Shown one piece after another: positions 9,893-19,177 of a stretch of 64,000 bases of DNA. The DNA is from an uncultured Clostridia bacterium. Its GTDB lineage: Bacteria > Bacillota > Clostridia > TANB77 > UBA1234. The stretch is taken from the NCBI GenBank assembly GCA_934132775.1, contig CAKPAA010000010.1, positions 5,341 to 69,340 on the forward strand, given 5' to 3'. A model generated the notes under the pieces. It was not told where the DNA came from, did not search any database, and saw only the letters and a program-made list of their open reading frames with translations. A program made the translations under genes and the position numbers. Each line of letters starts with the position of its first letter. The first letter of the stretch is position 1.

Positions 9893-12247
9893 TTATTTTT
9901 TATCAACTCTATGCTTATCCATATATTTTTGATACTGAAGTTGAGCCCTGTACTCTGAACCGTTAGCTGATTTTTTAGCATAACGTGCCAAAGCCTCTCT
10001 CATTACTTCTTGTTTCTTGCTTCCATATTGAGCAATAATATCCTCCTCTGGGAGTTCTTTTTTATGTGCCTCTGCCTTAGCAGCTTCTATTTCACTAACA
10101 GATAATCTTGCCGCCTCATTCAAGCGAAGCTCTTGATCATATTTTCCATTTGCTATATCTTCAGCCACTTTACCACCATTTATTCTGTTATCTATTTTGC
10201 TAGCAATCGCAGATAATGGCTGAGTAGCAAGTCCTCCTATAGACTTTCCTTTTGTTCCTTCTGCAAAAGCAGTAGCAAGTCCTTGTCCTTTCGATAGTCC
10301 GTATGTTGCTCCCATTGTTGCGCCTAAGACTCTACCAACAGTAGTGGTTCCTCTTGAAAGCATGCCCTTTTTCTTTTTCATATCAAGTATTCTATTCGCA
10401 ACTGTATCTCTAGCATTTTGTTCATTATAACTCGATGTAGGCACATTAGCTGTCTCGGCACTACTGCCGCTCTCACCACTTGCTGTTTGTTCGGTTGAAG
10501 CTGCAAGTCCTATTCCAGTTGAAGGTGTAGCCATTTCAGTCTTAGCATTTTCAGCAGCAAGATTAGAAGAATTACTATTCCTACTTTCGATAGCTTTTTG
10601 TGCATCTGCATCATCCTTAGATGGATCAATCGCACCTTTACCACTGCCTTTAATCATATCTTGTGCCTTCTTCGCAACTGCTGTAACTGCGATTCCTGTA
10701 GCTGCAAGATCACCAATTGTACCTGCTGATGACTTAATGCTAAATATGTTTCTAAGAATTTTTTCGCCTTCAAATAAGAATAGAACACTAAGTATCATAA
10801 GCAACCAGTCGGAACCTCCTTTAGTTGAATATAACTCAATTGTTGTATTAACAATTAAAACATAAATAACTGCATGAAACATTTGCACAATAACGTTTAC
10901 AGTAAATTCCTTAAACCAAATGCCAAAAGATTGTGCCTTTCTATCGCCTAATTTATCAATAGCATACGACATAACAACAATTGGAAATATAGTAATCAAA
11001 AATGCTACCATAAAGGCTCTTTTATAATACATAAACAACAATACAATTGTTTCACCAATCAAAATAAGATAAATAATCGTAATAACAAATTGATGTGTAT
11101 TTTGAGCTATTGCTCTTGTTTTCATCATTGAGTCACCAATTAAATCTGAATTCACTTTACCATTCTCCACACATCCATCGCCAAGCATCAACTCAACAAA
11201 TCCATCTTTGCCGAAATACTTAAATCCATCTATAAGTGACACGCCTTTAATGTTTGCAATAGCATCACTAGTATTAACAGTATTAGAATCTGCAAAATTT
11301 CCACGCAATAATCCAACAACAGCATTATTCAATTCAACCATATATTTCATAACATAAGGGAACAAAAATAAAATAGCAACACCAACAACCCATGAAACAA
11401 GTGCATCTTTATATCTCGCTTTTTTATCAGCAGTGCTATTAAACATAATAGTAACACCAATAGCAGCTAATGTTATCAAATAAACAACACAGGCAACTTT
11501 TCTAAAAATACTATACCAATAAGAAATAACTTTACTCATAATTTCTTTAACACTTGATGGACTAGCTTTTTCCCAATAATTTACGTCTACTTTTTCTATG
11601 TCATTAAAAATTATCGAATCTATTGTAACTGGTTCGCCAACTGCTTTATATAGCATAAACAATACACCATCGCCAAGTGGTAGCATGATGCCATTAAAAA
11701 TATCTTCCACTAATTTTATTAGTTCATCTCTTATCTTGGTGCTAACAGCATCCAAAAAACTTTCTCTCTCTACTGGTAAAATTGCATCTGGCACCTCAAA
11801 ATCTTGATTCGCTAAATCAATCTCCGGACCACCATTAAGTCCAAACACGCAACTTTTAATATATTCTTCAGTCACTTCGCCTTCTGGAGGGTTAGGAATT
11901 ATCATATAACACACATCAGGATAATCCGGATTACAAAAAGCCTCCAAATAAGTTTCAGTTCCATTGCACTTAATAGTTCCTTCTATATACTGTCTCTTGG
12001 TCTCGCCATTATCATCATACTCATAGTAGTTCCTTCCATTATGTTCATCGTACTTAACACCGGAAATCTCAATTTGAGCCTCTTTATATTCTACACCTTT
12101 GCTGTCATCTTTTACTTCTTGAAGCACAGACTTAACACCTATACCTTGTGGCAAAGATGAATTATCTGCAAAAACAACATTAGAGAAGCAAAGAATACAT
12201 ATTAAGATTAAACAATAAAAATAATAGATTTTATTACTTTTTTTCAT
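9893..12247 (-). CDS. VirB6/TrbL-like T4SS membrane protein (784 aa)
   Basis: The ATG at 12247 follows AAAGGGGGAAG. A signal peptide of about 27 residues (ending NVVFA) leads a 190-residue extracytoplasmic domain. The VirB6-like core spans about residues 215-505: IIFNDIEKVDVNYW, a helix with GVAILFLFPYVMKYMVELN, a short loop, YYKRAFMVAFLITIFPIV, then IDKLGDRKAQSFGIWFKEF and MFHAVIYVLIV. The tail of about 280 residues is Ala/Ser/Glu rich with two small hydrophobic Gly-Ala patches and a charged C-terminus. It sits 42 bases after the 465-residue paralogue and 21 bases before the 983-residue one. Likely a T4SS inner-membrane channel subunit; whether all paralogues assemble together is an open question. 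Confidence 0.82.
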   Translation of the reverse strand: MKKSNKIYYFYCLILICILCFSNVVFADNSSLPQGIGVKSVLQEVKDDSKGVEYKEAQIEISGVKYDEHNGRNYYEYDDNGETKRQYIEGTIKCNGTETYLEAFCNPDYPDVCYMIIPNPPEGEVTEEYIKSCVFGLNGGPEIDLANQDFEVPDAILPVERESFLDAVSTKIRDELIKLVEDIFNGIMLPLGDGVLFMLYKAVGEPVTIDSIIFNDIEKVDVNYWEKASPSSVKEIMSKVISYWYSIFRKVACVVYLITLAAIGVTIMFNSTADKKARYKDALVSWVVGVAILFLFPYVMKYMVELNNAVVGLLRGNFADSNTVNTSDAIANIKGVSLIDGFKYFGKDGFVELMLGDGCVENGKVNSDLIGDSMMKTRAIAQNTHQFVITIIYLILIGETIVLLFMYYKRAFMVAFLITIFPIVVMSYAIDKLGDRKAQSFGIWFKEFTVNVIVQMFHAVIYVLIVNTTIELYSTKGGSDWLLMILSVLFLFEGEKILRNIFSIKSSAGTIGDLAATGIAVTAVAKKAQDMIKGSGKGAIDPSKDDADAQKAIESRNSNSSNLAAENAKTEMATPSTGIGLAASTEQTASGESGSSAETANVPTSSYNEQNARDTVANRILDMKKKKGMLSRGTTTVGRVLGATMGATYGLSKGQGLATAFAEGTKGKSIGGLATQPLSAIASKIDNRINGGKVAEDIANGKYDQELRLNEAARLSVSEIEAAKAEAHKKELPEEDIIAQYGSKKQEVMREALARYAKKSANGSEYRAQLQYQKYMDKHRVDKK

Positions 12248-12289
12248 TTGCTTCCCCCTTTCTATTAACTAAAATATTTCTTCCTATCA

Positions 12290-13687
12290 CTAGTTTGCAT
12301 CCTTATTGATTTTTGCAAATTTTTTAATCCTGTCTTTATGTGATTTAAATCTGCCTCTGAAATCTTTACCAACTTCATCAACAGGCTTAGTTGATTCAGT
12401 TCCGCCAGCATTTATAATATCTCTAATAATCTTTTCACCTGTAAACACAAAGTTAGTTGCAACTATAAAAACAAGCCAATTTATTTTTGTCATATTACTT
12501 CCATTAAGAGCACTTCTAATTTGATTTATAACTACTCCTGCAACCACAGCGTAGATAATAGCATGTATAGTTTGTAAAAACACATTCATAAAAAATTCTT
12601 TACACCAACTTGAAAGTGCCGAATGTTTACCTGAAACAATAGTACCCAAGATATATTCTACTAACGTTATTGGAAAAATCATAATCAAAAACGCTATCAT
12701 CAAATATCTTTTATAATATATATAAATAAAAATTATTAGTTGAAATAACATTATAAACCAAAGTATAACGTAAAGCATTCTGCCAGTAGCACCAGCCATA
12801 GCACGCATAATTCTCATAAGATCTGTTTTTCTTATATAATTCGAAAGTTTATTTATATATACTTCTGTTGCCTCTTCACTTCCCATTTTTATTACCGTAG
12901 AAGACTTCGTAACATATTCAGGGCTTCTTTCTTCTATTTCATTTTCGGTCAAATCAGACATACCACTTCCAAGTGCACTACCAGGAATGATATAAGTATC
13001 TGACTGATTTATCATTGATAATATACTTTCATTTAAATCAAAAGCATATCTCATAACATAAGGGAAAAAGTAAAATATTATAATTCCCATCGTCCATTTA
13101 GTAAATATTTCTTTTGCGTCAGCCTTTCTACCAGCGCCACCTAGCATAATCATAATACCAACTGCAACCAAAGCAATAAGATATATAACAATAACTATCT
13201 TGCTAAGGAATCTATACCAAGTATTTACAACTTTTTTTATAAAAACAGATGCAGGTGCCTTTGTTGCATTAGTTGAATTAGTAAAGAAATTAGCGTTCAA
13301 AGAATTAACTTTATTATATATAATCTTCTCAACTGTAACTTCCTCTTTCATAAGGAAGTTTATAAATTCCATAACGTGGTCTCCAAAGCCTAAGCAGGCC
13401 TCGCTTAATGTCATCTCAAAAGCATTAGCCTGTTGTGCTTTTAGCGAGCCTTTAATTTTCTCTATCGCGCTACCGTTGCTAAAAGGTTTTTCTTGCTGTG
13501 TATATGCATCCTCAGGCATAATACTAATAGCAGCATCCATAATAAATGTATTATTATCTGAATCATCTGTAAAATCTGCAGATTCAGTCGCAAAAACAGT
13601 ATCAACATTTGACACTGAAAAAGAAAAAAGTGTAACAAATGTCATCACTAAAATAATTGATATAAAAACCATTTTTTTGTTTTTCAT
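12290..13687 (-). CDS. VirB6/TrbL-like T4SS membrane protein (465 aa, minimal form)
   Basis: I place the start at the ATG at 13687, behind AAAGGAGTGTTACG; upstream codons are the ribosome site itself. A signal peptide (about 33 residues, ending TVFA) precedes the core from residue 122 (KIIYNKVNSLNANFF) to 422 (EKIIRDIINAGG). It has the shared FFPYVMRYAFDLNESI helix, the YYKRYLMIAFLIMIFPIT block, WCKEFFMNVFLQ and a short basic tail of about 40 residues. This is the shortest of the five tandem paralogues and close to the normal VirB6/TrbL length, so it may be the ancestral channel subunit from which the long-tailed forms were derived; that last point is inference. It is the first VirB6-like gene after virB4, 157 bases away. 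Confidence 0.82.
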   Translation of the reverse strand: MKNKKMVFISIILVMTFVTLFSFSVSNVDTVFATESADFTDDSDNNTFIMDAAISIMPEDAYTQQEKPFSNGSAIEKIKGSLKAQQANAFEMTLSEACLGFGDHVMEFINFLMKEEVTVEKIIYNKVNSLNANFFTNSTNATKAPASVFIKKVVNTWYRFLSKIVIVIYLIALVAVGIMIMLGGAGRKADAKEIFTKWTMGIIIFYFFPYVMRYAFDLNESILSMINQSDTYIIPGSALGSGMSDLTENEIEERSPEYVTKSSTVIKMGSEEATEVYINKLSNYIRKTDLMRIMRAMAGATGRMLYVILWFIMLFQLIIFIYIYYKRYLMIAFLIMIFPITLVEYILGTIVSGKHSALSSWCKEFFMNVFLQTIHAIIYAVVAGVVINQIRSALNGSNMTKINWLVFIVATNFVFTGEKIIRDIINAGGTESTKPVDEVGKDFRGRFKSHKDRIKKFAKINKDAN

Positions 13688-13868
13688 TCGTAACACTCCT
13701 TTCTTTAACATTGTTCATATTTTACTTTTGCAGAGCAATTATACAAGAAAAATTAAAAACTTATTTTCCAATTCTTTTAAATCTTAAAAATTCTCAATTA
13801 AAAAAAATGAATCTTTTTGTATACATTCCTCATTGTATAAAAAGCTCTACAAAAGCAATTAAATATCT

Positions 13869-15863
13869 TTAATTTATACTACCATTATTTTGTTGTTCTG
13901 CCATCTTATTAACGTTAGTCTCAATGAATGAGAACTCTCTTTGAGTAGGTCTAATTTCCAAAATTGCAGTCTCACTTCCAACTTTAAGTAAGCCTTCACC
14001 TCTTGTAGCCGTAAGCAAATATGCTGCTTCACCCTCTGAAAGTTTAAATACCTCTTTAATATAATCAATCTCTGATTTATCTTGTGCTAAAAATAGCTTC
14101 GTATCAGAAGATGTAAGAACAGCTTGTGCCTCTTTATTTTCATAGAAGTCTTGGAACTTCTGTGAAATAACTGCAAGAGAAACATTTCTCTTTCTAGCAC
14201 GTCTTGCCATTGTGTTCAAGAAATCAACAGCTTCTGGATAAGGAAGTAACATCCACGCCTCGTCGACAAGCACTCTCTTTTTCTTGGCTTTTGACTTATC
14301 TTCACTATTTTTCTTAACATATTTTTCCCAAATCCAAGAAAGCAAAATCTGTTGAGCAAGAGGTCTAGCAAATCTTTCTTCAAGCTGTGAAATATCTAGG
14401 TTAATAAATGGTGCTCCATCCAAAAGTTCAAAAGTTGATTGACCGTCGAAATATGCCATCTGGCCATCAAATTCACGCACGTATTGTCTCATAACTTTAA
14501 TCAAATAACTAAAATGGAACTGATAGTCAATATTATCATTTTCTTCTGATTTTCTAAGAAGTCTTCTATACCAAGTACCAATAGTTGGCAACTCTTTCTT
14601 CTTTCTAGTAAGCCTTGTTCCAAATTCAAGTGAATCATCTGAATACAAACTATTTGGGTTACTGTTAATACCATAAGCCTGATACTCTTCACCGACAGTT
14701 TCAGCAATAATCTGCTTTGTAATTTCATTTACTTCCTCAGATCTTGTACTGCCTCTAGCCATAGTAACAAGAACGTTTGTAACATCTTCAACCTTGTTCT
14801 CAATATTTAAAACTGTTCTTTCCTTACCTGTAATCTCATCTTTTACAATTTCAGGCTCAACATCAAAAATATTGATAATCGTTTGAGAAGTTGGGCTTAT
14901 AACAACATTGATACCACCTAAACTCTCTGCAACAACGCCATACTCACCTTCTGCATCAAGTGCCAAACTTTCAATGCCCATAAGCACAGAAGAACGAGAA
15001 GTAATTGTTTTAATAGTAACACCTTTACCAGCACCAGACTTACCAAATATAACCATGTTATAGTTAGTTAGTGATGGATGGAAATTATCATACAAAATTG
15101 GTAAACCTGTTTGTTTATCGAAACCTAGCGGAATACCAGTTGAATGTCCAATCTCTGAAGAAATAAATGGGAACACCGTTCCCATAGAACTTCTATCAAA
15201 AGTATGTTTCTTTGTTATGTAATTTCTGTTAAAAGGTAGATTAGATTTAAAAGCCTCTTCTTGCACAGCCCAAGCTGTTTTAATATTAACAAGTCCCTTA
15301 GACATTTCCATAGAAAGAAGCTCTGAAAGCTTATCTAGCTCAGCCAAATCATAGGAAAAAATCGTACAAACTATTGAAGATTCAAATAATTTATTAAAAC
15401 CTGCCGCAATTTCGTCTCTTATACGTTCAGCTTCAATACGCTTATCTTCAATAAGTCTTTCTCTGTTTATATCTCCACGTTTTTGTGCAACTATTCTCTC
15501 AGATTCAAGTGAAACAATAATTTTATTCAAACTATTTTGAGAAGTTGCTTCACTAACTGGTGAAATAAACACAGAGGTATTTATATCACCGAAATTATAC
15601 ATTCCCCTTAAAAAGTAAGGGAACGTTGCCATTCTAGGAAGTCCCGATACATAATGACTTCTAGCATATCTAGTTAAGCTAGATACTATTGCTATATGAT
15701 TCAAATTAGAAGCATCAATACCAGAAGGTGCAATCAAATCTTTAACCGTCTTTTTATTTTTAACTAAAAAATTAACCTCTTCTTCTTGTCTAGCAGTCAA
15801 ATCTGCGCCTGTGTCCACATTTGCAGGAGTATTATTTTCTTTCTTCTTACCAAATCCAAACAT
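13869..15863 (-). CDS. virB4: VirB4-family T4SS ATPase
   Basis: 664 residues, ATG start at 15863 with a purine-rich AGGAGGAGATAAA site. The N-terminal 260 residues resemble the VirB4/TraC N-domain. Walker A is FGKSGAGKG near residue 275, and Walker B is VLVDEAWMLL near residue 533, followed by a motif containing ARRARKRNVSLAVISQ. In T4SSs VirB4 is the conserved cytoplasmic ATPase that energises pilus assembly and substrate transfer at the inner membrane. Length is typical for Gram-positive VirB4 (PrgJ/TrsE-like, 600-800). It lies between the TrsD-like gene (48 bases upstream) and the VirB6 array, the standard order of Gram-positive T4SSs. Conservation of both nucleotide motifs argues it is functional. 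Confidence 0.95.
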   Translation of the reverse strand: MFGFGKKKENNTPANVDTGADLTARQEEEVNFLVKNKKTVKDLIAPSGIDASNLNHIAIVSSLTRYARSHYVSGLPRMATFPYFLRGMYNFGDINTSVFISPVSEATSQNSLNKIIVSLESERIVAQKRGDINRERLIEDKRIEAERIRDEIAAGFNKLFESSIVCTIFSYDLAELDKLSELLSMEMSKGLVNIKTAWAVQEEAFKSNLPFNRNYITKKHTFDRSSMGTVFPFISSEIGHSTGIPLGFDKQTGLPILYDNFHPSLTNYNMVIFGKSGAGKGVTIKTITSRSSVLMGIESLALDAEGEYGVVAESLGGINVVISPTSQTIINIFDVEPEIVKDEITGKERTVLNIENKVEDVTNVLVTMARGSTRSEEVNEITKQIIAETVGEEYQAYGINSNPNSLYSDDSLEFGTRLTRKKKELPTIGTWYRRLLRKSEENDNIDYQFHFSYLIKVMRQYVREFDGQMAYFDGQSTFELLDGAPFINLDISQLEERFARPLAQQILLSWIWEKYVKKNSEDKSKAKKKRVLVDEAWMLLPYPEAVDFLNTMARRARKRNVSLAVISQKFQDFYENKEAQAVLTSSDTKLFLAQDKSEIDYIKEVFKLSEGEAAYLLTATRGEGLLKVGSETAILEIRPTQREFSFIETNVNKMAEQQNNGSIN

Positions 15864-15911
15864 TTTATCTCCTCCTCATTCGTAACTTAAAATAAGTTAA
15901 TTATCGCACTA

Positions 15912-17237
15912 TTACAACAAGTCATCACTGCCACCTTGCAAATTTATTTCATCATTTTCTGTGCTTTGCATATTCGACTCGTCTTGAGTATTTGCAGTCA
16001 AGTCGTGGGCATTTTCATATTCTTCAACTTCACCTTTTAATTCAATTTGTGAAGACTTTTTCATCATTTCTTCTGCTTCCTCTGGGTCAATAACAGGCAC
16101 CTTCATTTGAGAATTCAAATCTGTAAGTGCAATATCAACAACATCAGGATCAAATTGTTCACTATTATCTAATATCATCTGCATAGCTTGAGCTTTTGTA
16201 TTATCGCTAACCTCTTCTTCAAACGTTAAGTCATTTGCGCCTCTAAGCTTATCGACAGCTCTCTTAAGAGCACTTTCAGCTTCAACAACAGCTTGTTCCT
16301 TAATCTTATTGTCAAGAGCAATTTGCTTCTTTTCAAGCACGTCCTGTGAAGTTGAATATAATCTATAAAATCCATTATCTATGGCTTTCCTGATATTAAA
16401 TACATCGGCGTCATCCTTGTTATAAGCAATATAAAGCATTTCAGCAAGTTCATCAGACTTCATAATACTGCTATCAACACCGCAAGGCATAAGAGCACCA
16501 GCAATACTTCTACATCTAGTATACAATTCAGAATAAGCTAAATTATGAGCTTCCTCTTTAGTAAAGTTAGTTGCTAAACCAAGTTCAGAAGTATAATAAG
16601 AAACAACTACATAATACTTTCTTTGAAGTATACTCTTGTTCATACTCATCTTTTCAACATAGCTAATAATATCTGCGCCATATTCTAGTAACGTTCTCTT
16701 TTTTCTAACTTCAAAATCGATGGCTTCTTTTTCTTTTAATGTAAGCTTATTTGCTTTTTTCATATTATAAGCCTCAAGCTCTGTTTTTGAATATTCAGCC
16801 TTCAATCCTTCAAGTCTTTGTTTGTATGTATTTATACTTTCTTCAAGATTCAAAGATCTAGCTTGAACATAAAGTTGAATTGGATACTTCAACGTATTCA
16901 AGAAATTGCTAAAACCTTCTTCAACAGCAAGCATCTCATTTTCAGACATAAGGTCATAGTTAATACCTTGACATTTTAATACCATAACATACTTGTTGCC
17001 GCCGTCTTGAACAATCATATCATCTTCAATTTTGTCAAACTCCATAAAATTCAAGACATCATCTTTATTAAAATTTCCACTAACGGGTCCTTTATTTTGT
17101 TCCTTTTTACTATTATCTTCTAACTTGCTATTATTTCCCTTAGAAATAAAATAAATTGTAATCAGTATTCCTCCAAGTGCAACACCAAGAATTACAATAA
17201 CAACCGTAATCAGTAAGTCTAACTCACTCCCTAGCAT
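15912..17237 (-). CDS. Membrane-anchored T4SS protein, TrsD/VirB4-N-domain-like
   Basis: 441 residues with one N-terminal TM helix (residues 8-31, ILGVALGGILITIYFI) and a cytoplasmic remainder. Residues 60-120 contain the DDMIVQDGGNKYVMVLKCQG and FLNTLKYPIQLYVQAR elements that recall TrsD-type conjugation proteins and the N-terminal domain of VirB4. A coiled-coil-prone middle follows, and an acidic Asn/Glu-rich C-terminus. It has no Walker motifs. It lies directly before virB4 and after prgI, as TrsD does in staphylococcal trs operons. Likely job: membrane partner of the VirB4 ATPase (inference). The family name is a judgement from motif resemblance, not an alignment. Confidence 0.55.
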   Translation of the reverse strand: MLGSELDLLITVVIVILGVALGGILITIYFISKGNNSKLEDNSKKEQNKGPVSGNFNKDDVLNFMEFDKIEDDMIVQDGGNKYVMVLKCQGINYDLMSENEMLAVEEGFSNFLNTLKYPIQLYVQARSLNLEESINTYKQRLEGLKAEYSKTELEAYNMKKANKLTLKEKEAIDFEVRKKRTLLEYGADIISYVEKMSMNKSILQRKYYVVVSYYTSELGLATNFTKEEAHNLAYSELYTRCRSIAGALMPCGVDSSIMKSDELAEMLYIAYNKDDADVFNIRKAIDNGFYRLYSTSQDVLEKKQIALDNKIKEQAVVEAESALKRAVDKLRGANDLTFEEEVSDNTKAQAMQMILDNSEQFDPDVVDIALTDLNSQMKVPVIDPEEAEEMMKKSSQIELKGEVEEYENAHDLTANTQDESNMQSTENDEINLQGGSDDLL

Positions 17238-17431
17238 ACCTTCATCCTCCTTTTATCCACTTATCATTCGTTTAACTTTAAGCCGATCGTTTTTTATTTT
17301 AATTATCATGCTTTTCATCACATCTTTTATAAAAAGAATTAAACTTAATTTTAAGTTTTCACACATCTAGTGTAATCATATTCTTTACAAGTATTAAAAT
17401 TTGCCTATCATAACCCCTATCTTTCAATTTT

Positions 17432-17818
17432 TCAGCTATTTTTCTTATTTGTTGGAATTAAATCAGTATTGTGTGCAGAAAAATATTCAGTATCATCATA
17501 AAGATAAATCTTATTCTTCTTTTTCTTAAAGGCAAAATATTTCATAATAACTTCTCTAATTGGCATTCCACCAGTTTTTCTAAATAAAGAAAAAGCAGTA
17601 GATTCTGGCACTTTAAGTTGTCCAATAACAAATCCAGCCAATGCGCACAAGCCAAGTAAAACCCATCCGATTATACTTGCACCAAAAGCACTAGCAAAAC
17701 TGTAAAAAAATGTGCCAATACCAATACCAATTAACGTACCAATAAATCCTTTTGGAGTGAAAATCAACAAAATACGTGCATCACCATCAACTTCTCTAGG
17801 TATTAAATGTGTTCCCAT
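17432..17818 (-). CDS. PrgI-family (VirB3-like) T4SS membrane protein
   Basis: 128 residues; ATG at 17818 preceded by GGAGGTGTAATA. The N-terminal IPREVDGDARILLIFTPKGF is characteristic of PrgI family proteins, followed by two close TM helices (about residues 28-48 and 50-68) and a cytoplasmic tail with KVPESTAFSLFRKTGG. PrgI proteins are VirB3 equivalents of Gram-positive T4SSs and act beside VirB4. A TATAAT box with an upstream TG lies at 17861-17869, so this may open the prgI-trsD-virB4-virB6 unit. The gap of 194 bases to the next gene shows no convincing terminator. Confidence 0.87.
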   Translation of the reverse strand: MGTHLIPREVDGDARILLIFTPKGFIGTLIGIGIGTFFYSFASAFGASIIGWVLLGLCALAGFVIGQLKVPESTAFSLFRKTGGMPIREVIMKYFAFKKKKNKIYLYDDTEYFSAHNTDLIPTNKKNS

Positions 17819-17860
17819 TATTACACCTCCGCTCTTTAATTCAAAATACTCTCACCAATG

Positions 17861-17869
17861 ATTATAACA
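17861..17869 (-). promoter_or_regulatory. Possible extended -10 promoter for prgI operon
   Basis: TGTTATAAT on the minus strand, 40-50 bases upstream of the prgI start. No good -35 hexamer is visible at 16-18 bases, so it would depend on the extended -10. Confidence 0.35.
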
Positions 17870-18036
17870 TAGCACATAAGATAATAGTAGAAAAAATTCA
17901 TATTTTACAAAAAAATTAACAAAAACTTAACATATATGTAACATCTTTGTAATATGTTTGCCATTACTCGTCTCTTAATATCAATGCCTTTTAGAGCAAT
18001 CCATAAAATTGCACATTAGGCAAAAACTTCTTAAAA

Positions 18037-18070
18037 CAGCAAAACACACTAGTTAAATGACTAGTGTATT
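18037..18070 (-). terminator. Terminator after first pilin pair
   Basis: Inverted repeat ACACTAG/CTAGTGT (18046-18052 and 18061-18067) with an 8-base loop; minus-strand read-out gives GTTTTGCTGTTTT after the stem. Located about 45 bases past the stop of the pilin at 18114. Confidence 0.6.
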
Positions 18071-18113
18071 TTTAAAATCTAATCTTATGTAAAATTTATA
18101 AGCATATCTCAAA

Positions 18114-18494
18114 TTATTGGTTTCCGGCTCCAAACCCTGCACCGATAATGTCTCCAGCTATGCCATCTGCCCCCTTGCTACCAGCAACGATCGAAACAAC
18201 TGCTGTTGCTATGGTTGAAGCTCCAGCAATTAAGAAAGCACCTATTAAATAGTTTATAGCACCTTGTTTCATATTAGCTCTGTCACTAGCAGCTGACATC
18301 ATATACTTCATTGCTATATATGCAAGCATACCAAGTGCAACCGCATAACCAAAATAAGCAATAATATTAACAAAAGTTCCAACTTTTTTTGTAATTTTCT
18401 CTGCCGCATCACTCGCCAAAACAACATTTTGAAACATAGTTAAAACAGATAAAAAAGATATACATTTTCTTAAGAACTTATTCATATTTAACAT
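18114..18494 (-). CDS. VirB2/TrbC-like pilin subunit (126 aa)
   Basis: ATG at 18494 is placed well behind GGAGGTGC. A signal peptide (roughly residues 1-27) is followed by two hydrophobic helices separated by a short polar loop with IKYMMSAASDRANMKQGA. This is the two-helix VirB2/TrbC pilin architecture and the signature shared with four other genes here. The C-terminus is Gly/Ala rich (IIGAGFGAGNQ). In T4SSs VirB2-type subunits polymerise into the pilus or surface conduit. Second gene of a pair, 24 bases after the gene at 18519-18878; a hairpin terminator follows. Assignment rests on architecture and neighbours. Confidence 0.78.
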   Translation of the reverse strand: MLNMNKFLRKCISFLSVLTMFQNVVLASDAAEKITKKVGTFVNIIAYFGYAVALGMLAYIAMKYMMSAASDRANMKQGAINYLIGAFLIAGASTIATAVVSIVAGSKGADGIAGDIIGAGFGAGNQ

Positions 18495-18518
18495 ATTACA
18501 AGCACCTCCAAACCATTT

Positions 18519-18878
18519 TTAATATTCAAGCACGTCGTCAGGCATATTGTCTCCAATTATATTTATAACAGCTCCTCCAATAGTTGCTGCTCCAAAACAA
18601 ACAATAGCGCCTATAACCCAAGGTATCAACGCCATCTTGGCATTGCTCTTCTCATTTGCACTAGACATTGTATACATGATACCAATTTGAATGCACTTTC
18701 CAACACAAACAGCAGCACCAATGATTAAAATTATCTGAGTAATATCTTTCAAAGTATTCGTGATTGTTCCATCAGTAGTTATTCCCGAACTTGCTAATAC
18801 AATATTTCCTAAACTTAAAAATGTAAATATATAAAATACGGCGTTTGTAAGTATTTTTCTCATCTTATTAAGTTTCAT
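18519..18878 (-). CDS. VirB2/TrbC-like pilin subunit, divergent (119 aa)
   Basis: I choose the ATG at 18878, behind AAAGGTGG; an upstream GTG in frame lies inside the ribosome site. Signal peptide to about residue 31, then two hydrophobic helices with IGIMYTMSSANEKSNAKMAL between them. It is the most divergent of the five pilin-like proteins: the loop has MYTMSSANEKSNAKM in place of KYMM(S/A)xAxDKADLKK and the C-terminus is acidic. It opens the third pilin transcription unit, downstream of a TTGAAA/TATAAT promoter at 18916-18944. It could be a minor pilin or an adaptor (inference). Confidence 0.72.
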   Translation of the reverse strand: MKLNKMRKILTNAVFYIFTFLSLGNIVLASSGITTDGTITNTLKDITQIILIIGAAVCVGKCIQIGIMYTMSSANEKSNAKMALIPWVIGAIVCFGAATIGGAVINIIGDNMPDDVLEY

Positions 18879-18915
18879 TAAACGCACCACCTTTACAGTA
18901 AACTATCCTAATTCA

Positions 18916-18944
18916 ATTATAATACGTAAACCGACTTTTTTCAA
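18916..18944 (-). promoter_or_regulatory. Promoter of pilin unit 3 (TTGAAA-17-TATAAT)
   Basis: -35 TTGAAA at 18939-18944, 17-base spacer, -10 TATAAT at 18916-18921 on the minus strand, 38 bases before the start codon. Same hexamers and spacing as the two other pilin promoters. Confidence 0.72.
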
Positions 18945-19080
18945 CATAAATTTTAGTATAACAGCCTTATTTTCACCAACTGGCTGTTTATTCAATTAGG
19001 ATTTTATCAAAAATATACAAAAACCGTAATTAGATAAAAATAAAATTTTTAGTCTTCTATCTTAGTAATAAATAATTATG

Positions 19081-19122
19081 AAAAATAAAACTCGTGACAT
19101 CTTAAACAAATATCACGAGTTC
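19081..19122 (-). terminator. Terminator after pilin unit 2
   Basis: Stem ACTCGTGA/TCACGAGT (19090-19097 and 19113-19120), 15-base loop, followed on the minus strand by TTTATTTTTC. Lies 55 bases past the stop of the pilin at 19178. Confidence 0.75.
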
Positions 19123-19177
19123 TCGAACATATGCTCTTCAATAAACAGGTATAAAACTTATCATCTAAACATTTTGA

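Noticed and set aside
13200..13787. 195-codon plus-strand open frame opposite the short VirB6-like gene
   Set aside because: It runs through the minus-strand VirB6-like gene and its start region; no ribosome site or domain.
18960..18988. Hairpin AACAGCC/GGCTGTT between pilin units 2 and 3
   Set aside because: No T-run on either strand next to it, and another terminator (19081-19122) already follows the upstream unit.
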